Assembly: GCA_013298265.1 (NCBI GenBank)
Contig: JAAFHE010000242.1
Location: forward strand, 1 to 6,389
Source of the DNA: Lysobacterales bacterium
Lineage (GTDB): Bacteria > Pseudomonadota > Gammaproteobacteria > Xanthomonadales > Rhodanobacteraceae
Direction: 5' to 3'
DNA: 6,389 nucleotides
Positions 1 to 6,140 of this stretch are shown here, piece by piece. Under the pieces are notes generated by a model. It saw nothing but the letters and a program-made list of their open reading frames with translations. It searched no databases and was not told the origin of the DNA. A program made the position numbers and the translations under genes. How positions within the stretch are numbered: position 1 is the first letter of the stretch; the number at the start of each line of letters is the position of its first letter.

Positions 1-21
1 ACACTTACCGGCGCAAAGGGA

Positions 22-1266
22 TCAGCGCTGACCACCCGTTGCAGCCGATGCCGGCGCTGCCGGTTCCGGTGGAGCAGCGGCGGGCTCGTTCGCGACGACG
101 TTGTCGGTGATCGGCAGATAGACCTTGAACTGCTGCTCGTCGTCAGCGACGGTGGCCGGGTCGGTCAGCATCACGTCGAAATAGCGGTTGCTGTTTTCGT
201 TGAAGCGATAACCCAGCGACATGGCATACGCCTTGAGCGCAAGGCGCGTCAGCGGCAGGCCCGCCGGGCTGCCGGTCCAGGTCGTGACGAGCGCCTTGCC
301 GGCATAGCCGGTACGGGCGACCACGTTGCCGGAAACGATCAGATTGCCCTTGCGGTCCAGCTGGCCCGGCACCGGTGCCGGCGGCTCGGCACCTTGTTCA
401 GTCGCCGCCGCATCGGCGGGAGCTGCCTGCGGGGTGGCCGGTCCTATGGTGAAGTCCTTGCCGTCGATCTTGATGGCCGCGGTGCTGATTCCCTGGGCAA
501 CGTCGAAAACATAATTCTCGTCGCCCCACTCCACCGTCGTCGTGTGGCGCGAACCGACCGGGCTGAGGTTGTTCTTCTTCATGACCGCGGCGATCTCCTC
601 CATCGCCTTGTCGGTTGCCGCGGCGACTTCGTCGAGGCTGCGCGGCGCCGAGGTCGGCACGACGAGCTGCGGCTGCACCGGCACGTCGGCGACGAAGACT
701 TCGTACTGCGTGTAGTCGACGTTCGGAATGGCGGCCATCTGCTGCTGCAGGCTGGCGAGATTGAGCTGGATCTGCGTCGCCGGATCGCCGTTGATGTAGA
801 GGCCCGAATAGCGCGCGATCAGGTCCCAGCCGTATTCCACGTCATAGGCCCAGGTCACCTTGGTGATGCGGCCGTTTCTCTGCGGCTCGAGCGTGATCGT
901 GTAGTGCTTGTTCTCGCCCTTCCACGGATTGGTCACCTTCCAGGTCAGGCTGGTATCGCCTTCCTTTGTGACGACTTCGAAGCTGCCGTTGCCGGGATTG
1001 GGCTTGGTGCTGGTCCAGTTGATCCTGGTGCCCTGGCCGTAGTCCGGGCCTTCGAGAGAAAACTGCGCCTTGGGATCCAGCATGCGGATCGCGCCCCAGT
1101 CGGGGAAGCGGCGGAAGTTGCTCAGCATGTCGCTGATGTGGCGGCCGTTATGGCTGATTTCCACGGATCGTTCGATGTGCCCGGACGACGGCAGCGCCAA
1201 TCCGATAATGACGGCCAGCGCGAACACGATGATCGCGGCCACAATGAACTCAAGAATACGCGTCAT
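22..1266 (-). CDS. Membrane-anchored SRPBCC (START-like) protein with C-terminal GyrI-like effector-binding domain
   Basis: 414 residues. Residues 4-25 form one strongly hydrophobic helix, so the protein is probably anchored in the inner membrane; nothing fixes which side the soluble part faces. Residues about 31-178 look like an SRPBCC/polyketide-cyclase fold, a family that binds hydrophobic ligands: it opens with IERSVEI, has RRFPDWGAIRMLDP, and ends in an amphipathic helix. Residues about 188-388 resemble a GyrI-like (SHS2-module) effector-binding domain, with a first half ending in YVFDVAQGI and a second half containing YAGKALVTTW, and ending in FKVYLPI. A Pro/Ala-rich insert (about 275-305) separates the halves, and a second such tail covers 392-414. 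I chose the ATG at 1264-1266 because GGAG (1276-1279) sits 9 nt ahead and the hydrophobic helix follows directly. The frame stays open to 1392, but that extension looks like unrelated Arg-rich sequence. Ligand and role are unknown. The domain calls are from memory of family patterns. Confidence 0.85.
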   Translation of the reverse strand: MTRILEFIVAAIIVFALAVIIGLALPSSGHIERSVEISHNGRHISDMLSNFRRFPDWGAIRMLDPKAQFSLEGPDYGQGTRINWTSTKPNPGNGSFEVVTKEGDTSLTWKVTNPWKGENKHYTITLEPQRNGRITKVTWAYDVEYGWDLIARYSGLYINGDPATQIQLNLASLQQQMAAIPNVDYTQYEVFVADVPVQPQLVVPTSAPRSLDEVAAATDKAMEEIAAVMKKNNLSPVGSRHTTTVEWGDENYVFDVAQGISTAAIKIDGKDFTIGPATPQAAPADAAATEQGAEPPAPVPGQLDRKGNLIVSGNVVARTGYAGKALVTTWTGSPAGLPLTRLALKAYAMSLGYRFNENSNRYFDVMLTDPATVADDEQQFKVYLPITDNVVANEPAAAPPEPAAPASAATGGQR

Positions 1267-1275
1267 TCCAGATGT

Positions 1276-1279
1276 CTCC
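1276..1279 (-). promoter_or_regulatory. Ribosome binding site of the SRPBCC gene
   Basis: GGAG on the minus strand lies 9 nt before the ATG at 1264-1266. It decides the start against the longer open frame reaching 1392. The surrounding ten bases, CCTGGAGACA, recur ahead of the response-regulator start at 2237. Confidence 0.6.
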
Positions 1280-1457
1280 AGGACTAATCCGCTCGGGCGG
1301 CCTGTATGCCGCCACTGCCTATCGCAGGGTAGAAAACGAACGAGACCGGGCACGCGCCACTGCAGCGCGGACCGGCTCGCCGAGTCGCGCATGGTACTTG
1401 CTCCGGATCACGATGGCTATTGCCTGAACCCAGTGATCGCGACCGCTTGACAGCATC

Positions 1458-1486
1458 GGAATTTTTTCCCTGAAAACGGAAATTCC
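1458..1486. repeat. AT-rich inverted repeat GGAATTT...AAATTCC, possible operator
   Basis: GGAATTT (1458-1464) is perfectly inverted as AAATTCC (1480-1486) around a 15-base centre that is itself rich in T and A. It stands out in otherwise very GC-rich DNA. It lies about 190-220 bases upstream of the SRPBCC start codon. It could be a regulator binding site or an upstream promoter element; no protein can be named from the sequence alone. Confidence 0.3.
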
Positions 1487-1567
1487 TTGCCGCAACAGCG
1501 ATTTGCAGCACCGCAACGGGCGAAGCGGAGCACCGCGCCGCGGGCTACGCCAGACACCGGCCCGCAA

Positions 1568-1586
1568 GCAGCGCAACGCGCGCTGC
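1568..1586 (-). terminator. Weak GC-rich hairpin after the response-regulator gene
   Basis: On the minus strand GCAGCGC and GCGCTGC form a perfect 7-bp stem with a 5-base loop, starting 9 nt past the regulator stop codon. No U-tract follows, so it is not a classical intrinsic terminator. It may protect the 3' end or mark the operon end. Confidence 0.25.
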
Positions 1587-1595
1587 AACGGACAC

Positions 1596-2237
1596 TCAGA
1601 CGATGCCGAGCTCGAACGCCTTGAGCACCGCGCGCGTGCGGTCGCGCACGCCGAGCTTGGAGAGGATGTTGGAGACGTGGTTCTTCACCGTGCCTTCGGC
1701 TACGCCCAGCGAATTGGCAATCTCCTTGTTGCTGTAGCCGCCGGCCATGAGACGCAGGATCTCGGTCTCGCGCTCGGTCAGCGGATCGGGCCGGTCGAGG
1801 CTGACGAACTCGTTGTGCATGCGCTCCAGGCCGGACAGCAGACGCTGCGTAACCACCGGCGCGACCAGCGACCCACCGGCGGCGACGGCCTTGACCGCAT
1901 TGACGAGCTGGTCGAGCGAGACGTCCTTGAGCAGGTAGCCGCGCGCACCGGCCTTGAGCCCGGCGAGCACGAGCTGGTCATCGTCGAAGGTGGTCAGGAT
2001 GATCGTCGCCGGCAACTGATTGGCCTGGGCCAGGGTATTGAGCACGTCGATGCCGCTCATTCCCGGCATGCGCAGGTCCAGCAGGACCACGTCGGGCTTT
2101 TTCAGCGGGATCATCTCGACGGCCTGGGCGCCGTCGGCGGCTTCGGCAATGACGCAGATGTCCTCGGAAAGCTCCAGCAGACTGCGTATGCCCTGGCGCA
2201 CCAAGGTCTGATCGTCCACCAGCAGTACCGAAATCAT
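1596..2237 (-). CDS. NarL/FixJ-family two-component response regulator
   Basis: 213 residues, the normal length for the family. The receiver domain covers about 3-118, with the acidic pair D8/D9, phosphoacceptor D54 (VVLLDLRMPGMSG), T82 in the ILTT motif and K104 in YLLKD. After a linker, a LuxR-type helix-turn-helix covers about 152-213, with LTERETEILRLMAGG and the recognition-helix region GTVKNHVSNILSKLGV. All phosphotransfer residues are intact. It should be a cytoplasmic DNA-binding regulator phosphorylated by the kinase encoded just upstream, with which it shares the ATGA stop/start overlap (2234-2237). GGAG lies 8 nt before its ATG, inside the last kinase codons, so translation is probably coupled. 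Targets are unknown; autoregulation or control of the downstream SRPBCC gene are possibilities only. Confidence 0.95.
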   Translation of the reverse strand: MISVLLVDDQTLVRQGIRSLLELSEDICVIAEAADGAQAVEMIPLKKPDVVLLDLRMPGMSGIDVLNTLAQANQLPATIILTTFDDDQLVLAGLKAGARGYLLKDVSLDQLVNAVKAVAAGGSLVAPVVTQRLLSGLERMHNEFVSLDRPDPLTERETEILRLMAGGYSNKEIANSLGVAEGTVKNHVSNILSKLGVRDRTRAVLKAFELGIV

Positions 2238-3400
2238 GCAGTTGTCTCCAGGGGCAGCCAGGCGTCGAGGGCGAAGCCCCGGTCCCGCGCTGTTGTGATG
2301 TTCAGGCGTCCGCCGAACTGGGCCAGGCGTTCGCGCATTCCGGCCAGACCATTGCCTGGCTTGAGGTTGTCACTGCCGCGACCGTCGTCCCGCGCGCGGA
2401 TGGCGATCTCGCCGCCGTCCTGCTCGAAACGCAGCCACAGGGTACGCGCGCCGGAGTGACGCACGGTATTGGTGATGATTTCCTGGGCGCAGCGCAACAG
2501 CACCTGGGCCCGGTGCGGATCGTCGACGCCGAAGCGCGGCGGCAGTTCCAGCTGGATCTCCAGCTGCGGTACGCCTTCGATCAGGGTATGCAGCGCCTGG
2601 GTCAGGTCGATGCGATCGTCGTCGCGCATCTGGCTGACGACCTCGCGCACGTCACTGAGCAGCAGCTTGGCCACCGACTGGGCCTTGCGCACATGTTCCT
2701 GCGCGGGCTGCTGCACCAGATGACTCGCCACTTCGAGATTGAGGCTCAACGCGGTCAGGTGGTGGCCGACCAGATCATGCAGTTCGCGCGCTATGCGCAG
2801 CCGCTCGGAAATACGGCTGGATTCCGCCAGCAGCGCGCGTGTCGCGCGCAGCTCCGAGTTGAGGCGGCGCTGCTCGTCGCGCGCTTCGCCCTGCTGCTTG
2901 GCGATCAGCGACGTGAAGAAGACCAGCGCGGAAATGCCCAGATACAGGCTGGACTGCAATACGGCGTCGCCGATCGACCAGCCCGGATTGCTGGCGAAAA
3001 CCGGCACCAGCACATAGTTCTGCGCCACCATGCAGATAAGCGCGACGCGAAACGGCATGAGCCAGGGCAGCAGCATTGACTGCACGACGAGCAGCATGGC
3101 GCTGAGCCCGCTTTGGCTGTACCAGCCTATCGCCACGGCCAGCGCCACCAGCACCGCCAGAAGGGCCAGCTTCAATGGCACGAAGCGACGGCTGCCGAGC
3201 TTCAGCAGCAGCAGCCAGAACACCACGCCAAACACCGCATAGCAGACCACCCAGGCCGACAGATGCCAGAGCGGGCGCTGGTCGGCCAGCAGTTCGGTGA
3301 CCAGGCTCTCATAGCGCAACAGCGGCATCCCGGCCGACACGTAGGTGAACAACCCCGCATAGCGCATCAGGCGGATGTGATTGATCTGGGCTATCTGCAT
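2234..3400 (-). CDS. DesK-type membrane sensor histidine kinase (HisKA_3)
   Basis: 388 residues from the ATG at 3398-3400. The N-terminal part has about five hydrophobic segments (roughly 46-67, 75-93, 99-113, 117-135 and 143-166, with a possible weak one at 14-29) and no large extracytoplasmic domain, suggesting sensing in or at the membrane. A charged, probably coiled-coil linker (about 168-198) leads to the HisKA_3 dimerisation domain with RIARELHDLVGHHLT, phosphorylated at H208. The ATPase domain shows the N box around N311 (EIITNTVRHSGA) and G boxes at D338-G342 (DDGRG) and G349-M355 (GNGLAGM). All catalytic motifs are present. The frame is open to 3616, but the extra 72 residues look non-coding. 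No Shine-Dalgarno is seen before 3400; ATG 3365-3367 (MRYAGLF) is an alternative start, also without one. It should phosphorylate the neighbouring regulator; the signal is unknown. Confidence 0.92.
   Translation of the reverse strand: MQIAQINHIRLMRYAGLFTYVSAGMPLLRYESLVTELLADQRPLWHLSAWVVCYAVFGVVFWLLLLKLGSRRFVPLKLALLAVLVALAVAIGWYSQSGLSAMLLVVQSMLLPWLMPFRVALICMVAQNYVLVPVFASNPGWSIGDAVLQSSLYLGISALVFFTSLIAKQQGEARDEQRRLNSELRATRALLAESSRISERLRIARELHDLVGHHLTALSLNLEVASHLVQQPAQEHVRKAQSVAKLLLSDVREVVSQMRDDDRIDLTQALHTLIEGVPQLEIQLELPPRFGVDDPHRAQVLLRCAQEIITNTVRHSGARTLWLRFEQDGGEIAIRARDDGRGSDNLKPGNGLAGMRERLAQFGGRLNITTARDRGFALDAWLPLETTA
2246..2249 (-). promoter_or_regulatory. Ribosome binding site of the response regulator, inside the kinase gene
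   Basis: GGAG on the minus strand is 8 nt before the ATG at 2235-2237 and lies within the final codons of the kinase gene. Together with the ATGA overlap it indicates tightly linked translation of kinase and regulator. Confidence 0.6.
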
Positions 3401-3407
3401 GGGGCCG

Positions 3408-3413
3408 ATGATA
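3408..3413 (-). promoter_or_regulatory. Putative -10 box for the kinase/regulator operon, leaderless
   Basis: On the minus strand TATCAT matches the sigma70 -10 consensus at 5 of 6 bases and is followed by exactly 7 nt before the A of the kinase ATG at 3400. The expected transcription start therefore falls on or next to the start codon. No good -35 is seen at the usual distance, so the call rests on the -10 and the missing Shine-Dalgarno. Confidence 0.35.
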
Positions 3414-3476
3414 GGCGCGCAACGTGGCCGGCGTACCTGCCCGAAGTCACCGACCGCGACTGCCGCCGCCGCATCA

Positions 3477-3505
3477 TGGCCACTGCCGCAGGCCCATGCG
3501 ATACT
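3477..3505 (+). promoter_or_regulatory. Weak sigma70-like promoter candidate for GNAT-minCDE
   Basis: TGGCCA (3477-3482, 4 of 6 to the -35 consensus) and GATACT (3500-3505, 5 of 6 to the -10) are separated by 17 nt. Transcription would start near 3512, leaving a leader of about 50 nt before the GNAT ATG. This is the best pair I could find by eye, and such partial matches arise by chance. Confidence 0.3.
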
Positions 3506-3551
3506 TCCGCAACCCGCGGGCGCCATCGGTAGGCCGCCTCGCAACACCGCT

Positions 3552-3555
3552 GGAG
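3552..3555 (+). promoter_or_regulatory. Ribosome binding site of the GNAT gene
   Basis: GGAG lies 6 nt before the ATG at 3562-3564. It selects this start over the open frame that extends upstream to 3424 and runs through unrelated Arg/Pro-rich sequence. Confidence 0.65.
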
Positions 3556-3561
3556 CAACGA

Positions 3562-4176
3562 ATGGCCATCGCCATCCGCGACGTGCGCGAGCACGAGCTG
3601 GATTCCGTCCTCGCACTGAACAACGCCGCCGGCCCGACCATCCTTGCCCTGGATTCGACGCGAATCCGCTGGTTTTTCGACAATGCGGACTATTTCCGGG
3701 TCGCCGACGTCGACGGCCACATCGCCGGTTTCCTCATGGCGATGCGCGAAGGCAGCGACTACGACAGTTCCAACTATCGCTGGTTTCGCGAACGCTATCC
3801 GGCCTTCGTCTATATCGATCGCATCGTGATCGCCAAGCCCTACCGGGGCCTGGGCCTGGGCCGCGTGTTCTATGCCGACGCAACCAGCTATGCCGAAGTG
3901 CGCGTGCCCGTGCTGTCGTGCGAAGTATTCCTCGAGCCGCGCGACGATGTCTCGGTGCTGTTCCACGGCACCTACGGTTTCCAGGAAGTCGGCCAGCAAG
4001 TCATGTCGGGCCTGGACAAGCGTGTAAGCCTGCTGGCCAAGAACCTGCCCAGCTTCGAGTTCGTGCGGGCGACCTACCTCGAAAGCCCCACCGGCCAACT
4101 GCCGAACCAGCCCTGGCTGGCTCAGCGCGAGCGCAACGGCGGCATGGCGCCGCGCCGCGCCGCGGTCGGGACCTGA
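3562..4176 (+). CDS. GNAT-family N-acetyltransferase (COG3818-like)
   Basis: 204 residues. The protein should transfer an acetyl group from acetyl-CoA to an unknown amine; it is probably cytoplasmic. Residues 4-25 (IRDVREHELDSVLALNNAAG) are the typical family opening. Residues 54-60 (IAGFLMA), 64-79 (GSDYDSSNYRWFRERY) and 84-91 (YIDRIVIA) follow the pattern I remember for COG3818 proteins. The acetyl-CoA pyrophosphate loop is R95-G-L-G-L-G100. Later strands include CEVFLEPRDD (120-129) and FHGTYGFQEVG (134-144); many relatives have N rather than F in the first of these, as I recall. About 35-40 C-terminal residues after LDKRVSLLAKNL seem to exceed the usual family length. The ATG at 3562 has a good ribosome binding site. 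The stop is 4 nt before minC, so it is probably the first gene of the min operon, although no direct link to division is known to me. Confidence 0.88.
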   Translation: MAIAIRDVREHELDSVLALNNAAGPTILALDSTRIRWFFDNADYFRVADVDGHIAGFLMAMREGSDYDSSNYRWFRERYPAFVYIDRIVIAKPYRGLGLGRVFYADATSYAEVRVPVLSCEVFLEPRDDVSVLFHGTYGFQEVGQQVMSGLDKRVSLLAKNLPSFEFVRATYLESPTGQLPNQPWLAQRERNGGMAPRRAAVGT

Positions 4177-4180
4177 AGGC

Positions 4181-4960
4181 ATGGCCCGAACCCTGCCCAA
4201 TTTCGAACCCGTGGCCGAGCTCAAGTTCGGCCAGGTCGGCATCGCCAACCTGCGCCTGAAAAGCCTTGACGACGACGCCCTCGCGCAAGAACTCAGGCAC
4301 AAGCTAGACACCGCCCCGCAGCTGTTCCAGCGCACGCCGGTCGTGCTCGACCTGAGCCACCTGCCGCAGCTACCCGACGCCGGACGCGTGCGTGAGATCC
4401 TCGCGACCATCCGCGCGAGCGGCATGCTGCCCGTCGGCCTGGCCTACGGCACGAGCGAGAACGAAGCGCTGGCGCAGACCCTGGACCTGCCGCTGTTCGC
4501 GAAATTCCGCGCCGCCTACGAGAACCCCGCGGCGACCGCCGTGGAAGCGTCCGCGCCCGCGAGCACAAGCGCCGAACCGGCGCCGCCCGCGCGCGCGACC
4601 CCGCCGCCGCCCAGCGCGACGCGCGGTGCGGCCAGCCAGATGCAGGCGCAGCCGGTGCGTTCGGGGCAGCAGGTGTATGCGCGCAATACCGATCTCGTCA
4701 TCACCGCGGTCGTCGGCCATGGGGCCGAAGTCATCGCCGACGGATCGGTACACGTCTACGCGGCGCTGCGCGGCAAGGCCATTGCCGGCGCACAGGGCGA
4801 CACGACCGCACGCATCTATTGCCAGGACTTCCAGGCGGAACTCGTTTCCATCGCCGGGCATTACCGCGTATTCGAAGACATCCCGGCCGATCTGCGCGGC
4901 AAACCCGTGCAGGTATGGCTGGAGGGGGAGAAGCTGCTGCTGGCCAGGCTCGGTCATTAG
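4181..4960 (+). CDS. minC: Septum site-determining protein MinC
   Basis: 259 residues. MinC blocks FtsZ assembly away from midcell and is brought to the membrane by MinD. The N-terminal, FtsZ-inhibiting domain covers about 10-112, with LKFGQVGIANLRL, VVLDLSHLPQL and the strand MLPVGLAYG. A Pro/Ala-rich flexible linker (about 113-155) leads to the C-terminal beta-helix domain (about 156-255) that dimerises and binds MinD. That domain carries the family hallmarks RSGQQVYA (160-167), GAEVIADGSVHVYAALRGKA (181-200) and ARIYCQDFQAELVSIAGHYR (210-229). Length fits the upper end of the family because of the linker. The ATG is 4 nt after the GNAT stop and has no well-spaced Shine-Dalgarno (AAGG is only 1 nt away), which suggests re-initiation after the upstream gene. 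minD follows after 36 nt. Confidence 0.97.
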   Translation: MARTLPNFEPVAELKFGQVGIANLRLKSLDDDALAQELRHKLDTAPQLFQRTPVVLDLSHLPQLPDAGRVREILATIRASGMLPVGLAYGTSENEALAQTLDLPLFAKFRAAYENPAATAVEASAPASTSAEPAPPARATPPPPSATRGAASQMQAQPVRSGQQVYARNTDLVITAVVGHGAEVIADGSVHVYAALRGKAIAGAQGDTTARIYCQDFQAELVSIAGHYRVFEDIPADLRGKPVQVWLEGEKLLLARLGH

Positions 4961-4984
4961 CGTAAAAGCAACAAGAGCCATTGT

Positions 4985-4990
4985 GGAGAG
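4985..4990 (+). promoter_or_regulatory. Ribosome binding site that fixes the TTG start of minD
   Basis: GGAGAG is the strongest Shine-Dalgarno-like sequence in the 36-nt minC-minD gap. Its GGAG core ends 8 nt before TTG at 4997-4999. No ATG or GTG in the minD frame is near enough to compete, and the next residues match the MinD N-terminus. Confidence 0.7.
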
Positions 4991-4996
4991 AGCAAC

Positions 4997-5809
4997 TTGA
5001 CTGAATTCATCGTCGTCACTTCCGGCAAGGGCGGAGTCGGCAAGACCACGTCCAGCGCATCGGTCGCGGTCGGACTGGCCAAACGCGGCAAGAAGGTCGC
5101 GGTCATCGACTTCGACGTGGGCCTGCGCAACCTCGACCTGATCATGGGCTGCGAGCGCCGCGTCGTGTACGACTTCGTCAACGTGATCCACCAGGAATGC
5201 ACGTTGAAGCAGGCGCTGATCAAGGACAAGCGCTACGACAACCTGCATGTGCTGGCCGCCTCGCAGACCCGCGACAAGGAAGCGCTGACCAAGGATGGCG
5301 TGGAGCGCGTGCTCAACGAGCTGAAGGACGAGGGTTTTGACTACGTCGTCTGCGATTCGCCGGCCGGCATCGAGAAAGGCGCTTTCCTGGCGATGTACTT
5401 CGCCGACCGCGCGATCGTCGTGGTCAATCCGGAAGTCTCCTCGGTACGCGATTCGGACCGCATCCTCGGTCTGCTGTCGTCCAAGACCCGGCGCGCCGAG
5501 ACCGGCGCCGAGCCCATCGTCCAGCATCTGCTGCTGACCCGCTACAACCCGACCCGCGTCGCTGCCGGCGACATGATGAGCATCGACGACGTCAAGGAAA
5601 TCCTCGGCATCGAAGTGCTTGGCGTGATTCCGGAATCCGAAGGCGTGCTGGCCGCGTCCAACGCGGGCGTGCCGGTCATCCTCGACGAAACCTCGAACGC
5701 CGGCCATGCCTACGACGATGCCGTCGCGCGCCTGCTCGGCGACGTGCGCCCCATGCGTTTCCTCGAAGCACCGAAGAAAGGCATCCTGTCGCGACTGTTC
5801 GGGAGCTGA
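4997..5809 (+). CDS. minD: Septum site-determining protein MinD, membrane-associated ATPase
   Basis: 270 residues, matching the usual MinD length. MinD-ATP dimerises on the inner membrane, recruits MinC, and is released when MinE stimulates ATP hydrolysis. The deviant Walker A motif GKGGVGKTT (10-18) carries the signature lysine K11 and K16. Switch I is [10 protein letters not shown] (38-47) with catalytic D40, and Walker B/switch II is [10 protein letters not shown] (119-128) with D120. The segment [17 protein letters not shown] (144-160) is highly conserved in MinD. The C-terminus [11 protein letters not shown] (260-270) is the amphipathic membrane-targeting helix. Translation starts at TTG, supported by GGAGAG upstream and by alignment of [13 protein letters not shown] with known MinD starts. 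minE begins 2 nt after the stop. Chromosome-partition ParA is excluded by the MinD-specific C-terminal helix and the min context. Confidence 0.98.
   Translation: MTEFIVVTSGKGGVGKTTSSASVAVGLAKRGKKVAVIDFDVGLRNLDLIMGCERRVVYDFVNVIHQECTLKQALIKDKRYDNLHVLAASQTRDKEALTKDGVERVLNELKDEGFDYVVCDSPAGIEKGAFLAMYFADRAIVVVNPEVSSVRDSDRILGLLSSKTRRAETGAEPIVQHLLLTRYNPTRVAAGDMMSIDDVKEILGIEVLGVIPESEGVLAASNAGVPVILDETSNAGHAYDDAVARLLGDVRPMRFLEAPKKGILSRLFGS
5801..5805 (+). promoter_or_regulatory. Ribosome binding site of minE, within the end of minD
   Basis: GGGAG overlaps the last codons of minD and ends 6 nt before the minE ATG. The arrangement couples MinE synthesis to translation of minD. Confidence 0.65.
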
Positions 5810-5811
5810 GC

Positions 5812-6105
5812 ATGGGACTGTTCGATTTCCTGCGCGGCAGCCCCAAGCAGACCGCAAGCATCGCCAAGGAGCGCCTGCGCATCATCGTGGCGCAAGAACG
5901 CAGCGCACGCGGCAGCCCCGACTATCTGCCGCTGCTGCGGCGCGAGCTGCTCGAAGTGATCCGCAAGTACGTCAACGTCGACCAGGAAGCGGTCGACATC
6001 CAGGTCAAGCGCGACGGCGATCATGAAGTGCTCGACCTCACCGTGACCCTGCCCGACAAGTCCAGCGCCGCGGCCGCGGCGGCCGCGGCTGCACGCGAAG
6101 GCTGA
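5812..6105 (+). CDS. minE: Cell division topological specificity factor MinE
   Basis: 97 residues, against 88 for the E. coli protein. MinE displaces MinC from MinD and stimulates MinD ATPase, producing the Min pattern that leaves midcell free. The N-terminal amphipathic membrane-binding helix is MGLFDFLRG (1-9). The anti-MinCD/MinD-contact segment is about 13-31, with [15 protein letters not shown] closely matching E. coli. The topological-specificity/dimerisation domain is about 32-81, with [20 protein letters not shown] and a final LDLTVTLP strand. The odd part is the tail: residues 86-94 are nine consecutive alanines before REG, a stretch absent from E. coli MinE and encoded by mixed GCN codons. 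The ATG is 2 nt past the minD stop, with GGGAG 6 nt ahead of it. Confidence 0.97.
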   Translation: MGLFDFLRGSPKQTASIAKERLRIIVAQERSARGSPDYLPLLRRELLEVIRKYVNVDQEAVDIQVKRDGDHEVLDLTVTLPDKSSAAAAAAAAAREG

Positions 6106-6111
6106 ATCCGA

Positions 6112-6140
6112 CTGCGGGCAACGGCACCGCCGCCCCGCAG
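6112..6140 (+). terminator. GC-rich hairpin after minE, possible operon end
   Basis: CTGCGGG (6112-6118) pairs perfectly with CCCGCAG (6134-6140). Inside it CGGC (6122-6125) pairs with GCCG (6129-6132) around a 3-base loop, giving a long stem with a small internal loop. It begins 6 nt after the minE stop. No T-tract follows, so it is not a canonical intrinsic terminator; a 3'-protecting structure or a partial attenuator before the next gene is also possible. Confidence 0.35.

Larger units (their letters stand above)
1267..1595. other. Intergenic region between the response regulator and SRPBCC genes
   Basis: This stretch of about 330 bases has no gene I can support. Short open frames on the minus strand (for example 1284-1511 and 1319-1588) give Arg/Ala-rich translations without family resemblance or a ribosome binding site. 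It should hold the 3' end of the kinase/regulator transcript and any promoter of the SRPBCC gene. I see a GC-rich hairpin at 1568-1586 and an AT-rich inverted repeat at 1458-1486, both listed separately, but no convincing -35/-10 pair facing the SRPBCC gene. Confidence 0.6.
3401..3561. promoter_or_regulatory. Divergent intergenic region between kinase and GNAT genes
   Basis: About 160 bases separate the divergently read kinase and GNAT genes, so promoters for both directions should lie here. Candidate elements are listed separately. Short palindromes TGGCCA (3477-3482) and CCCGCGGG (3513-3520) are present, but they are common in DNA this rich in GC. I see no convincing regulator binding site. 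Confidence 0.5.

Noticed and set aside
394..1287. A long plus-strand open frame opposite the SRPBCC gene
   Set aside because: Its Arg/His/Asp-rich composition is typical of a shadow frame, and the minus-strand protein has clear domains and a ribosome binding site.
1267..1392. N-terminal extension of the SRPBCC frame up to an ATG at 1392
   Set aside because: The extra 42 residues would precede the membrane helix with Arg-rich sequence, whereas the ATG at 1266 has GGAG at proper spacing.
1447..1475. Perfect TTGACA on the plus strand at 1447-1452
   Set aside because: No acceptable -10 follows at 16-18 nt and there is no plus-strand gene downstream, so it is probably a chance match.
1503..2459. 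A 318-codon plus-strand open frame opposite the response regulator
   Set aside because: It is a complement shadow of an intact NarL-type regulator and has no recognisable domain.
3401..3616. N-terminal extension of the kinase frame to 3616
   Set aside because: The 72 extra residues overlap the divergent promoter region and the GNAT gene start, and they are Arg/Ala/Gly-rich without kinase resemblance.
4370..5857. A 495-codon open frame on the minus strand opposite minC and minD
   Set aside because: It is antisense to two certain genes, its translation is dominated by His/Arg/Ala/Val/Asp as expected from the complement of GC-rich codons, and it shows no family motif.
6067..6093. GCC/GCG-rich stretch as a simple DNA repeat or mobile-element end
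   Set aside because: It lies in frame inside minE and simply encodes the polyalanine tail. No terminal repeats or target duplication are seen.
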